DNA of 64,000 bases from Armatimonadota bacterium (GCA_026003175.1 BPGT01000002.1:1246661-1310660), one strand, 5' to 3'; shown: positions 20,878 to 30,469, counted from the stretch's first letter. A program made the numbers and translations. The notes: generated from the letters alone by a model not told the origin.

Positions 20878-23800
20878 CTACTCCACCGGCGGCAGCGTTG
20901 CCGGGTCGCGCCGACGTACTTTTACCAGCCACCAGCGCACGATGTCATCTACAATGGTATGCATGATGGGAATGTCCAGCAGGCTCAGTACCGTACCCAC
21001 CACCAGCCCGCCGATAACCACCGTGCCCAGAGGCTGGTAGGCGTCGGTACCCGTGCGCGGGAAGAAGGCAACGGGCGTCATCGCGATAATGGTGATGAGT
21101 GAGGTCATCAGGATAGGACGTAGACGCTGAGGACATGCCTCGATAACCGCTTGATTGCGCGGTACGCCCTGCTCGCGGTAGCGCATGATGAGGTCAATGA
21201 GCAGGATAGCGGTGGTGATGTCCATACCAGTCAGGACGATGACCGCCATCACCGACACGGTGCTGAACGCTTGCCCCGCTAGCCACAGTGCGATAAACAC
21301 GCCTGAAAGCTCCAGTGGCAGAGAGAAAATCATCTGCGCCGGCTGCAAGAAACCGCGGAATTGGGCTACCAACACCAGAAAGATAAACACCACTGCTAAC
21401 TGAAGACCCTGCAGAAGCCGACGAAAACTGTCCATCATCTGCGTCATGTCGCCGCGTACCTCGATACCGTAACCCGGCGGCCAGTTTAGCTGCATCTGCG
21501 CTCGCATCATCACGTCCATCGCCACATCCATCGATGGACGGTTCGGCTGGTGGGGTTCATCGGGTGACTTCCACGGAGGGCGATAATCCGCCTTGCGGTA
21601 GTAGCCCATCACACTGACCACGCGACGGAAGTTATCGTGTTCAATCAGCGTGGGTGCTTCGCGATACTCTATTTGCGCCAGCGACTTGAGTGGAACCTGT
21701 TTACCGTCTGGCGCGATGATAGGCAGTAGGCCGATGTCTTCAGGGCTTTGTCGTTCTTTTTCATCAAAGCGAACCAGCACGGTGCTCTGGCGCCTGTTCT
21801 CCAGCCGGAAAAACTCGGTGGTGAAACCGCCTTTGAGCGCGTAGTACGCCTGGTCGGCGATGTCGGCAGGCGTCAACCCCAGCTCCTGCGCCCGACGGGC
21901 GTCTATCTTGATCTCGTACGTGGGTTTGGTCATGGACCAGGACGTGGCTACCTGGTAAATATCAGGCACCTGCTTGCGGGCGATGTCCGCTACTTGCTCG
22001 GCGAGCATCGAGACGATTTTGAGGTCGGGACCGTACACCAGCAGCTGGATGGGTGCGGCGGAGGACGCCATCACATCGGAACCCATCTCCTTAATCTGCA
22101 GGCGGCGAATGCCCGGGATGGTGGAGGTAGCTTCGTGCACAATGCCGTCTATAATCGTCCACACATCACGCTTGCGGGTGTCTTTATCGGTGAAAGTGAG
22201 CATAGCGACCGCGCCGTTGGTAAATCCCATGCTGTAGCCGTTGAAGTACGCACCGGAGGTATAGCCTGGTCCCCCCTCGAAGCCGATTTCGATGGAGGCG
22301 TGCTGAATCTCTGGGTACTTCTCCATGATTTTCTCCAGCTGGCGCACGGCGCGTTCGGTCGCCGCATACGAGGTGTTGGGTTCCATCTCCAGCGTGAGGT
22401 ACGCCTGCCCCACGTCCGCCAGCGGCATCATCTCCGAGCCGATGAAGTAGTAGAAACCAAAGCCGATGATGATGGTGGAAAAGATTCGCGCCAGGTTTGC
22501 AAAGCGGTTTTTCAGCATCCAGCGAATCAGGTTTGCATAGCCCGCTTCCATCCTGTCCAACCCACGCTGAAAGGGCGCGAGCATGGTTCGGTAAAACCAG
22601 CCACTGTTCTCGCGTAAGACAGCGGGGTCATCATGAGGCTTCAGGATGTGCGCAGCCATTAGCGCGGTCAGCGTCAACGAGACGAGAAACGACGCTAGCA
22701 ACCCGAAGATGATCGGCCACACCAGCCCCACGAACATCAACTGCACAATACCGCCGCAGAACAGCAAAGGGCTCAGTGCAAGCACCAACATGAGCGTGGA
22801 AGCCGCAACCGCCAGACGCACCTCGGTAATGCCGTCTATCGCGGCGGTCTTGGGGTCTTTGCCCATGCGCAGGTGACGTTCCACAGCATGGATATCGATA
22901 ATGGCATCATCCACCAGTCGCCCGATAGAGAGCAGTAGACCGATGAGCGTGCTGGAGTTGAGCGTCATACCCATCGGGATGAGCGCGAGCAGTGCCATCG
23001 CCATCGAGATGGGGATAGCGGTCATGGCAATCAATGTGCCACGCCAGTTACCCAGGAAGAAGAGCACCGCGATGCCGGTCAGCAGGATGGCTAAGCCCAG
23101 TTCCTCTACCATATTGCGCATCAGGACGCCGACGAACGCGCTATTGTCGTAGGCGATGCGGATTTTAATACCGGGGTAGTCGCGCTCGAGGCGTTTCACC
23201 TCCTGCATCACCGCGTGAATCACCCGGGGCGAGGAGGCTTCCGGGCTTTGCAACACGCTGATTTCGATCGCTTCATCCACTCGCGAGGAGTTGCCGACAC
23301 GGTAGTAGTGATGATACCCGCTTCGTGGTTCGTAATAGGTGTCCTCCACGCGAGCAACATCTTTGATATACACGGTACGCCCGTCTACACTGGCGATGGG
23401 ATAGTTGGCAATGGTCTCTGCACTGCGTCCCAGCGTGTCCACACGCACAATCTCTTCGTTGTCGCCGGCGGTTAAGACGCCTGCGGGCTTGGCGATGTTG
23501 TTTTTATCCAGAGCGTCGCGAACGTGCAGGATGGACAAACCGTACGCCGCCAGCTTCTGACGGTCTACAATCACCTGCATCTGTCTGCGGTAACCGCCAA
23601 ACGCCTGCACGGTGAAGATGTCCGGGCTGACCGCTTTGAGGCGGTTGGAGATTTCGTTGTCCGCCAGCTCGCGCAGGCGTTTCATATCCCAGCGATCGTC
23701 GCCGGTAAGGGCAAGCGAAAGCACCGGCAGGTTCAACGGGTCAATCTTGAGCACCCAGGAAGGCTTCAGGTTCGCCCCTGTCATCGGCAGGTCTGCCTGA

Positions 23801-24210
23801 ATGACGTTGAGCAGCGCCTGCACCTCCACAAGCTTCTTGTCCATGTTGGTACCGTAAGGAAACTCCAGCGAGACGATGCTGAAGCCCTCCTGCGAGGTGG
23901 AGCGGATGTAGCGCACACCGGGGATATTAATGAGACGTTCCTCAATCGGCTTGGAGATGTAGGTCTCCATCTCCTCTGCGCTCAAGCCGGGCATCATAGA
24001 CACGATGCCGATCATAGGGCTTTCCACATAGGGCATGAAGCGACGGGGCATGTAGAAACCCAGGGCAATCACCGCCAGTATCACCATCGCGGTATAGAAG
24101 GCGATAATGATGTACGGGTGCTCAATAGACCAGCGCGAGATGTTGATCGCCCCTTCGGCAACATGTCCCAAGATGCGAGGACGCGTGCGCTCCTCCGGTT
24201 GTCTTGCCAT
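20878..24210 (-). CDS. RND-family efflux permease
   Basis: 1110-residue AcrB/CusA-type inner-membrane pump with two sets of six helices and two large periplasmic porter regions. The proton-relay aspartates are present in GRLVDDAIIDIHAVERH, and the second-half motif LTGMDITTAILLIDLI is clear. It starts one base into the end of the membrane fusion gene (overlap at 24210) and ends just beyond the converging DarG-like gene. The neighbours carry heavy-metal-binding motifs, so metal export is more likely than drug export, although the sequence alone does not settle it. The TolC-like outer-membrane partner is not in the window. Confidence 0.92.
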   Translation of the reverse strand: MARQPEERTRPRILGHVAEGAINISRWSIEHPYIIIAFYTAMVILAVIALGFYMPRRFMPYVESPMIGIVSMMPGLSAEEMETYISKPIEERLINIPGVRYIRSTSQEGFSIVSLEFPYGTNMDKKLVEVQALLNVIQADLPMTGANLKPSWVLKIDPLNLPVLSLALTGDDRWDMKRLRELADNEISNRLKAVSPDIFTVQAFGGYRRQMQVIVDRQKLAAYGLSILHVRDALDKNNIAKPAGVLTAGDNEEIVRVDTLGRSAETIANYPIASVDGRTVYIKDVARVEDTYYEPRSGYHHYYRVGNSSRVDEAIEISVLQSPEASSPRVIHAVMQEVKRLERDYPGIKIRIAYDNSAFVGVLMRNMVEELGLAILLTGIAVLFFLGNWRGTLIAMTAIPISMAMALLALIPMGMTLNSSTLIGLLLSIGRLVDDAIIDIHAVERHLRMGKDPKTAAIDGITEVRLAVAASTLMLVLALSPLLFCGGIVQLMFVGLVWPIIFGLLASFLVSLTLTALMAAHILKPHDDPAVLRENSGWFYRTMLAPFQRGLDRMEAGYANLIRWMLKNRFANLARIFSTIIIGFGFYYFIGSEMMPLADVGQAYLTLEMEPNTSYAATERAVRQLEKIMEKYPEIQHASIEIGFEGGPGYTSGAYFNGYSMGFTNGAVAMLTFTDKDTRKRDVWTIIDGIVHEATSTIPGIRRLQIKEMGSDVMASSAAPIQLLVYGPDLKIVSMLAEQVADIARKQVPDIYQVATSWSMTKPTYEIKIDARRAQELGLTPADIADQAYYALKGGFTTEFFRLENRRQSTVLVRFDEKERQSPEDIGLLPIIAPDGKQVPLKSLAQIEYREAPTLIEHDNFRRVVSVMGYYRKADYRPPWKSPDEPHQPNRPSMDVAMDVMMRAQMQLNWPPGYGIEVRGDMTQMMDSFRRLLQGLQLAVVFIFLVLVAQFRGFLQPAQMIFSLPLELSGVFIALWLAGQAFSTVSVMAVIVLTGMDITTAILLIDLIMRYREQGVPRNQAVIEACPQRLRPILMTSLITIIAMTPVAFFPRTGTDAYQPLGTVVIGGLVVGTVLSLLDIPIMHTIVDDIVRWWLVKVRRRDPATLPPVE

Positions 24211-26114
24211 CAGTGCTGATGTCCCCCTTCAACCTTCTCCAACTTCATCCCGCACTTCGGGCAGTCTCCGGGCTTATCAGAACGCACCTCAGGATGCATT
24301 GGGCAGGTGTACACTGCCTGATCCGTCGGCTTGTCGGTCGTGGTGTCTGTATGCTGTGGATGCTGATTTCCGGCTGGCGACGATGGGGTGTGCCCACCAT
24401 GCTCCATACCGGGCATCGCGGGCATCTCGCCGGAAGGTTCCGGCAACCTCTTTGGTCCCGAAACTCCCCACTCTACCGGCGTCACCGAGTCGCCCTCCTT
24501 CAGGTATTCGTTGCCCTGCGTGATGACCTCATCGCCTTCGCGCAATCCCGAGAGCACCGCCACGCGCCGCCCGTTGCTTTCACCCAGCATCACATTTACC
24601 CTGTGCGCAGTATACTTCCCGCCACGTTTTTCGGGCACCAGGTCCATGCCGCACTTCGGGCATTTGCCGGGATGGTCGGATTTAACCTCAGGGTGCATGA
24701 CACAGGTATAGGTGACCTTGCCTTGCGCTTGATTTTGCTGTACGACCCACACGAAGGGTTTGCCATCCACGTCGCGCTGGATGGCGGACAGGGGCACGGA
24801 GATAAGCTTTTGGGGTTTACCCTTTGCGATTTGCATCACCACATACTGCCCCGGTAGCAGTTTACCGGTGTGGTTGGGTACCACTGCTTCGATGGTAACC
24901 GTGCGGCTCTGCGGGTTCGCAGCGTAGAAGACAGAGGTCACCCTGGCGTCCAGCCGAAAGCCCGGGTCGGCGGGAATGGTTACCGTGACAGGGTTGCCCT
25001 CGCGAATGCCGAGCGCGTCGCTCTCGGCAACGTTTGCCTGCAGACGTACGTGGTCTATCGTGCGCAACTTCAAAAGCACCGTACCAGGCATCACCAGCGT
25101 GCCCGGGCTGACCAGTCGCTCAGTAATCACACCCGATACAGGGGCGGTTATCTGCGTGTAGCTGGTAACGATGGCTTCCGCACGTCGTGCGGCTTCGGCT
25201 TGTGCCTGCATGGCGGATGCGCGAGCGAGCTTCGCCTGTACCGCTTGTAGTGCAGCGGTTGCCCTCTGGACGCCTGCCTGCATGGCTTGCGCCTCGTGCC
25301 CCGCCTGCGTTAACTGCGCCTCTGCTGCGCCAAGCATCGCCTGCGCTTGCTTGACTCGCGCTTCTGCCTTGTTCAGCCGCACCTGCGCCTGATTGAGCTC
25401 CGCACGCGCCTTTGCCGCTTCCGCTTGTGTGCGCTGTCGTTCCTCTTTGGAAATGGCTCCCGCCTTCAGCAAGTTCTCAGCGCGAGAGTCCTCCGCCTGC
25501 CAGTAGGCGTTGTTCGCCTCTGCCGCCTGTATCTCCGCCAGCATCTCCTCGCGCTCGGCGCGAGCCATCTCCAGTTCCCGCTGGGCGGACTCCAGCTCGC
25601 GCCGCGCCTTTTCCACCATTGCCTGCGCCGAATCGCGTTTGCGTCGCGTCTCTTCCAGCTCGGCGCGCATCTGTTCGGCTTCCCGCAACATGGCTTCGCG
25701 CTCGTAGCGGGCAGCGGTAGCCCCTGCTCCCGCTTCTTGCAGCCGCGCGGAACGCTCGCGCGAGTCGAGCCGCACCAGTAGTTGTCCTTGCTGCACTCTG
25801 TCGCCCGGATACACCGGCATCGCCACCACCCAGCCCTCCACGCGCGCCACGATGTCGGTATCGTTGTAGGCGACCACCGAGCCAGTGTAAGTGACGGTGG
25901 GCATGAACATCTGCGCACGCACCTTCTCCGTCGCTACAGGCACGGAGCCAATCGGCGTGCCCGTCTGGCTCATGTCCATCGCCTGCGCCTCGATCACCGT
26001 CATGGAGCCGGGCGGGCGCTTCGTGCGCACCACGTAGCTGGTGACAGCGAACAGCAGGACGATAAACAGTAAAGTGCCCCAGTGTGCTAGAACGAACCGC
26101 GCGAGCGTTCTCAT
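24210..26114 (-). CDS. RND membrane fusion protein with two heavy-metal-binding motifs
   Basis: 634-residue periplasmic adaptor: one N-terminal membrane helix (~12-28), lipoyl/barrel segments, and an unusually long alpha-helical hairpin (~residues 125-310, rich in Ala/Glu/Gln) that would reach toward an outer-membrane channel. Two copies of a heavy-metal-binding domain are visible: YTCVMHPEVKSDHPGKCPKC near residue 464 and YTCPMHPEVRSDKPGDCPKC near 602, the latter before a His-rich end (GGHQH). In related CusB-like proteins this module is usually N-terminal; here one sits inside the C-terminal region and one at the end. Operon with the upstream YHS gene and downstream permease. Confidence 0.9.
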   Translation of the reverse strand: MRTLARFVLAHWGTLLFIVLLFAVTSYVVRTKRPPGSMTVIEAQAMDMSQTGTPIGSVPVATEKVRAQMFMPTVTYTGSVVAYNDTDIVARVEGWVVAMPVYPGDRVQQGQLLVRLDSRERSARLQEAGAGATAARYEREAMLREAEQMRAELEETRRKRDSAQAMVEKARRELESAQRELEMARAEREEMLAEIQAAEANNAYWQAEDSRAENLLKAGAISKEERQRTQAEAAKARAELNQAQVRLNKAEARVKQAQAMLGAAEAQLTQAGHEAQAMQAGVQRATAALQAVQAKLARASAMQAQAEAARRAEAIVTSYTQITAPVSGVITERLVSPGTLVMPGTVLLKLRTIDHVRLQANVAESDALGIREGNPVTVTIPADPGFRLDARVTSVFYAANPQSRTVTIEAVVPNHTGKLLPGQYVVMQIAKGKPQKLISVPLSAIQRDVDGKPFVWVVQQNQAQGKVTYTCVMHPEVKSDHPGKCPKCGMDLVPEKRGGKYTAHRVNVMLGESNGRRVAVLSGLREGDEVITQGNEYLKEGDSVTPVEWGVSGPKRLPEPSGEMPAMPGMEHGGHTPSSPAGNQHPQHTDTTTDKPTDQAVYTCPMHPEVRSDKPGDCPKCGMKLEKVEGGHQH

Positions 26115-26126
26115 GGTTACTCCCCT

Positions 26127-26549
26127 CTAATGCATGTGGTGTTCGCTTTGAGAGGAGGAAGCGGCGTTCTTCTGCTGTTTGACGTACTTCGCCGGTTCTT
26201 TATCGAACTGTGGCTTGCACTTCGGACAGCAGAAGTAGTACACCTTGCCCTGGTAGGTGGAGGTCTGCGCTTTGGCAGGGTCTTTCACCACATTACCGCT
26301 CACAGGGCAACGCACCACCTGCTTTTGCGCATACTTGGCAGGGTTGCTGTTGAATTCACCGATGCACTTCTTACAGCAGAAGTAGATGGTGCGCCCTTCA
26401 TACTGCACGCTGGGCGCCTTCTTGAGGTCCTTGATAACCTCGTTAGACACGGGGCAGGTCAAGCCGCTGTTCGCCGGCGGCTTCTGGGGAGCGGCTATCG
26501 CCACCACTGCAAACAGCGCGACCAGCAAGGTGAAACCGAACGTTCGCAT
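26127..26549 (-). CDS. Secreted double-YHS-like metal-binding protein
   Basis: 140 residues: a signal peptide (FTLLVALFAVVAIAA) then two YHS-like repeats, each with a CPVS motif, a strand ending YFCC, and a Lys-Cys pair (FCCKKCIGEF and FCCPKCKPQF), and a histidine-rich tail (SEHHMH). Such domains bind copper or related metals. First gene of the efflux operon, 12 bases before the fusion protein. The ATG at 26549 is chosen because AAGGAGG stands 9 bases before it and it begins the signal peptide; a longer frame upstream runs through the promoter. Confidence 0.83.
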   Translation of the reverse strand: MRTFGFTLLVALFAVVAIAAPQKPPANSGLTCPVSNEVIKDLKKAPSVQYEGRTIYFCCKKCIGEFNSNPAKYAQKQVVRCPVSGNVVKDPAKAQTSTYQGKVYYFCCPKCKPQFDKEPAKYVKQQKNAASSSQSEHHMH

Positions 26550-26580
26550 AGTTTGTAACCTCCTTTTGATGTATACGCCT

Positions 26581-26669
26581 TTACTACAGGCTATAGAAGA
26601 ATACGCAACGAGACCCGCGACAAGTTTCCTGTTCATCTGCATTTTACTACAGGCTATAGAAAAATGCAA
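26581..26669 (-). promoter_or_regulatory. Efflux operon promoter with duplicated 18-bp operator candidate
   Basis: Reading on the minus strand, TTGCAT (26669-26664), 17 bases, then TAAAAT (26646-26641) form a promoter. An 18-bp sequence, TTACTACAGGCTATAGAA on the plus strand, fills the spacer (26644-26661) and recurs exactly in the leader (26581-26598), 63 bases away, six helical turns. Its core CTACAG-G-CTATAG is a near-palindrome. This is the layout of a repressor site; a metal-sensing repressor is inferred but not identified. Confidence 0.6.
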
Positions 26670-26855
26670 GGTATGGAGGGGTTTGCCACAGCGTGGGGCT
26701 GACGACCAGGCAGGGGATAGATAGAATAGGCAGAGCGTGGCGGTTGCCAGTTAAGAACTCGTGATATTCGCGCTACAAGGAGCGTGTTTTGCTGTGATGC
26801 CAGGCGTCGGCGAAGCATCTCGGAGAGGGACACCGATGCCTCTGCTGGCGGGGCG

Positions 26856-27695
26856 CTACCTTACTCCCGTCATCCGGTCCAGCTTTTGCGCCCAGGGGGT
26901 GTTTTCTATCCATTGGCTGAGCGAGACTCGCTCCGCAATGATATGCAGCGCTATCAGCAACGCCAGCACCACCGCCTGCGTCCACAGCGGTACACCCGCC
27001 ACCAGCGACACACCTAGCACCCCACCGAGCAGGTTAGAACCCACATCGCCCATCATCGCCTCGCCCGCTGCATCGCGCCGACGCAACAGCACCGCTGCTG
27101 CCATCAGGAAGCCCAGCATCGCCGCAGTCAACGCCTGCTCGGTGCGCAACAGGTAGACCACCGTAACTACCGATAACGCCAAAAACACCGATACCGCCCT
27201 GCCCGGACGCATGTCCAGCAGATTCATCATGTTTGCCATCAGTGCAACGATCAAGCCGCCGGTCAATATCACCCATCCCGTCTGCAGTAGCGAGGCGGTG
27301 AACAGCCCCACTGCCAGCCCGCCCACAGCTTTTAGCAAGCCTGTAGTCACTCTGCCCCCTCGCAGGGCGCGCAGGTGTCCTCGCAAACCCTTGACCTCTG
27401 CACCACCCCACAGGTCGTCTACCAACCCCAGCAAGCCGAAGCCGAACGCCGACACTAGAAAAGCCAGACAGAGCGGACGCACCTCCTCATCCGCCATCCA
27501 TGCCAGTTCCGCATACAACACGCTGCAAAAAGCCCACCAGATAGCCCCGTAGCTGCAGGGTATCATCGCCCCGCGATAGTTTGGTTTCAGCCAGCTCCAG
27601 CGACGACACAGTTTGGGGAAGAAGGCAATGCCACCCAGCAGTACCACAAACGGAGAGGTGACAAACAGCACAAGCGCTATCAGTTGTCCGTCCAT
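26856..27695 (-). CDS. MraY/WecA-like polyprenyl-phosphate sugar-phosphate transferase
   Basis: 279-residue multi-pass membrane protein (about nine helices) of glycosyltransferase family 4, which moves a sugar phosphate from a UDP-sugar onto an isoprenoid carrier. Visible catalytic motifs are LGLVDDLWGG (Asp-Asp pair), ANMMNLLDMRPGRA and the MMGDVGSNLLGG loop. It is shorter than MraY (~330) and lacks the histidine-rich loop, so its acceptor and sugar are unknown. Its start overlaps the GT2 gene end by 16 bases; it is the last gene of the steA operon. Confidence 0.8.
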   Translation of the reverse strand: MDGQLIALVLFVTSPFVVLLGGIAFFPKLCRRWSWLKPNYRGAMIPCSYGAIWWAFCSVLYAELAWMADEEVRPLCLAFLVSAFGFGLLGLVDDLWGGAEVKGLRGHLRALRGGRVTTGLLKAVGGLAVGLFTASLLQTGWVILTGGLIVALMANMMNLLDMRPGRAVSVFLALSVVTVVYLLRTEQALTAAMLGFLMAAAVLLRRRDAAGEAMMGDVGSNLLGGVLGVSLVAGVPLWTQAVVLALLIALHIIAERVSLSQWIENTPWAQKLDRMTGVR

Positions 27696-28378
27696 AGTTT
27701 CACCTGCCTCCGCCCCACACTGGCGAGCAACACATGCCAGCCCTGCCTTGACCTATGCAGGAAGCCCCGCCAGCTTCTGCCCGTGTAGCGGTGCGTCATA
27801 TGTACGTCCACTTCTTGCACTCGTGCCCCCAGACGCACCAAATCCACAGTCATACCCACTTCTATCCCAAAACCGCCCGCCAGTGCGTCCAGCTGCCGAA
27901 GCGGTTGCCACCGTATGGCTCGCTGACCGCTCAGAGGGGCACGGAATCGCCTGCCCGTCTGGCGTAACAGCACCCACCGCGCGAACCGGGCTACCAGCCC
28001 AAAACCGCCATATCGCCCCGCAGGCGGTAGCACGCCGATAGCCATATCTGCTTCGTCGCAGGCAACCACCCCCAGCAGGTGCGCCGCTTCGCTCGCGCTG
28101 GCTCCTACGTCGGCGTCCACCAGCAGTATCACGTCGTTATCGGATGGTTGTTGCTCTCGTACCCAGCGCAAACCCTTTGCCAGCGCGCTTGCTTTGTCCC
28201 CTCGCCCACTGCGCTCCAGCACTATTGCTCCAGCCTCGCGGGCGCGTTTAGCGGTATCGTCCGTGCAGGCGTCGGCGACCACCACCACCTCAGCAGGTAG
28301 TGCGATCAACGCACGCACCGTCTCCGCCACCGTCGCTGCCTCGTTCCTCGCGGGCACCACCGCGAAGACGCGCCTCAT
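27680..28378 (-). CDS. Family 2 glycosyltransferase
   Basis: 232 residues with GT-A fold features: VVPARNEAATVAETVRALI, VVVADACTDDTAKRA, and the metal-binding DVILLVDADVGAS. It resembles the lipid-linked sugar transferases that act at the inner membrane, without a membrane helix of its own. Placed between SteB and the MraY-like protein with overlapping ends on both sides, so it probably extends the product of the latter. Confidence 0.85.
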   Translation of the reverse strand: MRRVFAVVPARNEAATVAETVRALIALPAEVVVVADACTDDTAKRAREAGAIVLERSGRGDKASALAKGLRWVREQQPSDNDVILLVDADVGASASEAAHLLGVVACDEADMAIGVLPPAGRYGGFGLVARFARWVLLRQTGRRFRAPLSGQRAIRWQPLRQLDALAGGFGIEVGMTVDLVRLGARVQEVDVHMTHRYTGRSWRGFLHRSRQGWHVLLASVGRRQVKLWTDN

Positions 28379-29241
28379 TTTGCCTCCAGAAGCGCACTGG
28401 GGATGGTTCGCTCCGCACTATCCTTCATCCCGTACGCCGCAGCTTCCGAGTCGAACAGGAAAGGTAACACTATCTGTCCCAGGGCGGTGTCGATACAGTC
28501 CACGCTGGCGATGTCCATCTCCCGATACACCGCCACATGCGACCCGGCGCAATCGCGCCGTTCCGTCGCCACCACTTCGATACCGATATCCTGCCACTGT
28601 CGGATGAGCGGTCGGTCAATCTCCGCCGCACGAGGGCTTTCCGGTGTAGAGCTGCCTCCGACCACCACCACATAGCGACACGGCAGCGTGTACTCGCCTG
28701 AAGTGCGTACCAGTCCTTCCCGTCGTAGTATCTCCACCGCCTGGTCATAACCGAACAACGCTACACCGTTCGCTAGCGCCTTGACGATGGCGGTGAAGTC
28801 TTCGGGGAGATTGGGCTTCAGGGTGCGCAGGTTGCGGATGATGCGCTGCTTCTGCTCATCGTTCAGATCCAGCCAGCGATTGGTCACCACTGTTACCGAA
28901 ACGGTTTCCGCGCCTGCGTCTCGCAGCGCTTTCAGCGTATCCGCCAGAGCGCGGTCGTCATCTCCCGTCTGCACCACCGCTATCCGGCGCGCCTTCAATC
29001 GTTGCTTGACAAGGCGTGGCATCAGTTCTTTCAACGCCTGTTCCATGCGCTCAAAGTCGCGCCGGTTGCGGTCGCTCTCGGCGGTGATGCGGGCAAGGTC
29101 TTCTTGAATACGCCGGATCAACCGCTGTTGTGTTTCCGCTGGCGCGGTGTTCAGGAACAGCCCCCCAATGAGCATCCCCACCGATAGCGCGAGGAACACC
29201 GCCGCCAGGCTTACCAGATGGTAGCGAAGGTCTGCAAACAT
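28375..29241 (-). CDS. steB: SteB/MctB-family envelope protein
   Basis: 288 residues: one N-terminal membrane helix (LAAVFLALSVGMLIGGLFL), a coiled coil (~40-85), then an alpha/beta region (RRIAVVQTGDDDR). This is the family called copper transporter MctB in mycobacteria and SteB in corynebacteria, where it partners SteA in cell envelope and septum function. The genomic pairing with SteA here supports the SteB role more than copper transport. Its ATG overlaps the following GT2 gene by four bases. Confidence 0.82.
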   Translation of the reverse strand: MFADLRYHLVSLAAVFLALSVGMLIGGLFLNTAPAETQQRLIRRIQEDLARITAESDRNRRDFERMEQALKELMPRLVKQRLKARRIAVVQTGDDDRALADTLKALRDAGAETVSVTVVTNRWLDLNDEQKQRIIRNLRTLKPNLPEDFTAIVKALANGVALFGYDQAVEILRREGLVRTSGEYTLPCRYVVVVGGSSTPESPRAAEIDRPLIRQWQDIGIEVVATERRDCAGSHVAVYREMDIASVDCIDTALGQIVLPFLFDSEAAAYGMKDSAERTIPSALLEAK

Positions 29242-29256
29242 CCCGTGCTTTTCTCC

Positions 29257-30426
29257 CTAAAAGCGCAGACGTAAACGTAGCCACACATACAATAGGCGAA
29301 CGAGGTCGCGCCCTACCGGCGACAACAAAAACGCCACCACCACGGGCATCATCGCTGCCACGAACAACCAGCCGAACTCACGCCAGGCAAACCGCTGAGG
29401 ATACAAACGGCTAACCCCTTTGGCGTCCACCAGCTTATCACCCACGCGCAGGCGCGTCAAAAAGGTGCTGGACATTCCCTGTCGCCCTTTCTCCAGAAAC
29501 TCCAGCAGGCTAAAGTGCGTGCCGACTGCCACAATGAGCTGCGCGCCCTTTTCGTACGCCAGCAACATGGCGATATCCTCGCTGGTACCGGGCGCACGCC
29601 ACACTGTGTACGGTAGCCCCAGCCGCTGTACTCGCTCCAGACCGGGCGAGACGCGCTCTGCGCTCGTGTATTGATGCACCACCAACTCTGCACCGCACCG
29701 CAACGCCCTGTCGCTCACGCTGTCCATATCGCCCACGATGATGTGGGGTTTGAATCCCATCTCTATCAGAGCATCCGCCCCTCCATCCACTCCGATCAGG
29801 ACGGGGCGCACATCGCGCAGGTAGTTGCGAATAGCGATAAGGTCTTGTTTGAACCGCTCGCCGCGCACCACCACCACCGCATGGCGTCCGGCTATCGGTG
29901 TGCTGATTTCCGGGACATCCAGCACGTCCAGCAAGGCGTCGCTTTCCTCTTGCAAGTACTCCAGCGTGTTCTGTGCGAAAGCGCGCAATTCGCTTTTCAA
30001 CCTCTGCTGAGCCAGTATCAGTAGCTGCTGCACGCGCCCTTCGTCCAGGCGTTCCAGTGGGAAGCAAATATTGGGTAAGCGGCTCAGGCATAGCGTATCA
30101 TCAGTGATAGTAACTGCGTCCCCCTCCTGTAACACCTCCACCAGACGGGAGTCATGACATTCGTACATGGGGATACCGGCACGCAACAGGATATTCGGTC
30201 CTGAGTTGGGATATCGCCCCGTGATGAAAGGAGCGAGATTAACCACCGCCGCTACCTGTCGTGCTACCAGCGCCTCCGCTGCCACTGCGTCTAAGTCAGG
30301 ATGATCAATAATGGCGATATCGCCCGCGTGCAGCCGCTGCACCAGTCGCTTCGTTCGCCGGTCAAAGCGAGCAGCACCCTGAGTGCTCGGGATGGAGCGT
30401 TGTATGTGGGTGGTGGCGCGTGACAC
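29257..30426 (-). CDS. steA: SteA-type septum/envelope protein with TPK-like fold
   Basis: 389 residues. Conserved early block GAARFDRRTKRLVQRL then GDIAIIDHPDLDAVAAEAL, a central thiamin-pyrophosphokinase-like region (VDGGADALIEMGFKPHIIVG, DMDSVSDRAL), and a C-terminal membrane helix (LFVAAMMPVVVAFLLSPVG). In corynebacteria SteA is a membrane protein of the division septum. The GTG start at 30426 is required to keep the conserved N-terminal block; it coincides with the predicted transcription start, so the message may be leaderless. First gene of a four-gene envelope operon. Confidence 0.83.
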   Translation of the reverse strand: MSRATTHIQRSIPSTQGAARFDRRTKRLVQRLHAGDIAIIDHPDLDAVAAEALVARQVAAVVNLAPFITGRYPNSGPNILLRAGIPMYECHDSRLVEVLQEGDAVTITDDTLCLSRLPNICFPLERLDEGRVQQLLILAQQRLKSELRAFAQNTLEYLQEESDALLDVLDVPEISTPIAGRHAVVVVRGERFKQDLIAIRNYLRDVRPVLIGVDGGADALIEMGFKPHIIVGDMDSVSDRALRCGAELVVHQYTSAERVSPGLERVQRLGLPYTVWRAPGTSEDIAMLLAYEKGAQLIVAVGTHFSLLEFLEKGRQGMSSTFLTRLRVGDKLVDAKGVSRLYPQRFAWREFGWLFVAAMMPVVVAFLLSPVGRDLVRLLYVWLRLRLRF

Positions 30427-30432
30427 ACTACA

Positions 30433-30461
30433 TTAGTATCCGAAACGGGGCAAAAAGTCAA
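30433..30461 (-). promoter_or_regulatory. Promoter of steA operon, next to a MITE
   Basis: Minus-strand TTGACT (30461-30456), 17 bases, TACTAA (30438-30433). The expected start site falls at about 30426, the first base of the steA GTG codon. The outer base of the -35 box is also the first base of the target duplication of the adjacent mobile element. Confidence 0.7.
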
Positions 30462-30469
30462 GCGGTGCA

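Noticed and set aside
26550-26669. Longer N-terminus for the double-YHS protein
   Set aside because: The extension runs across the promoter and both operator repeats, and the signal peptide begins at the ATG with a strong binding site.
28375-29241. Copper transporter (MctB) function
   Set aside because: The family name alone suggests this; gene context with steA and glycosyltransferases favours the envelope role, and no copper ligands stand out.
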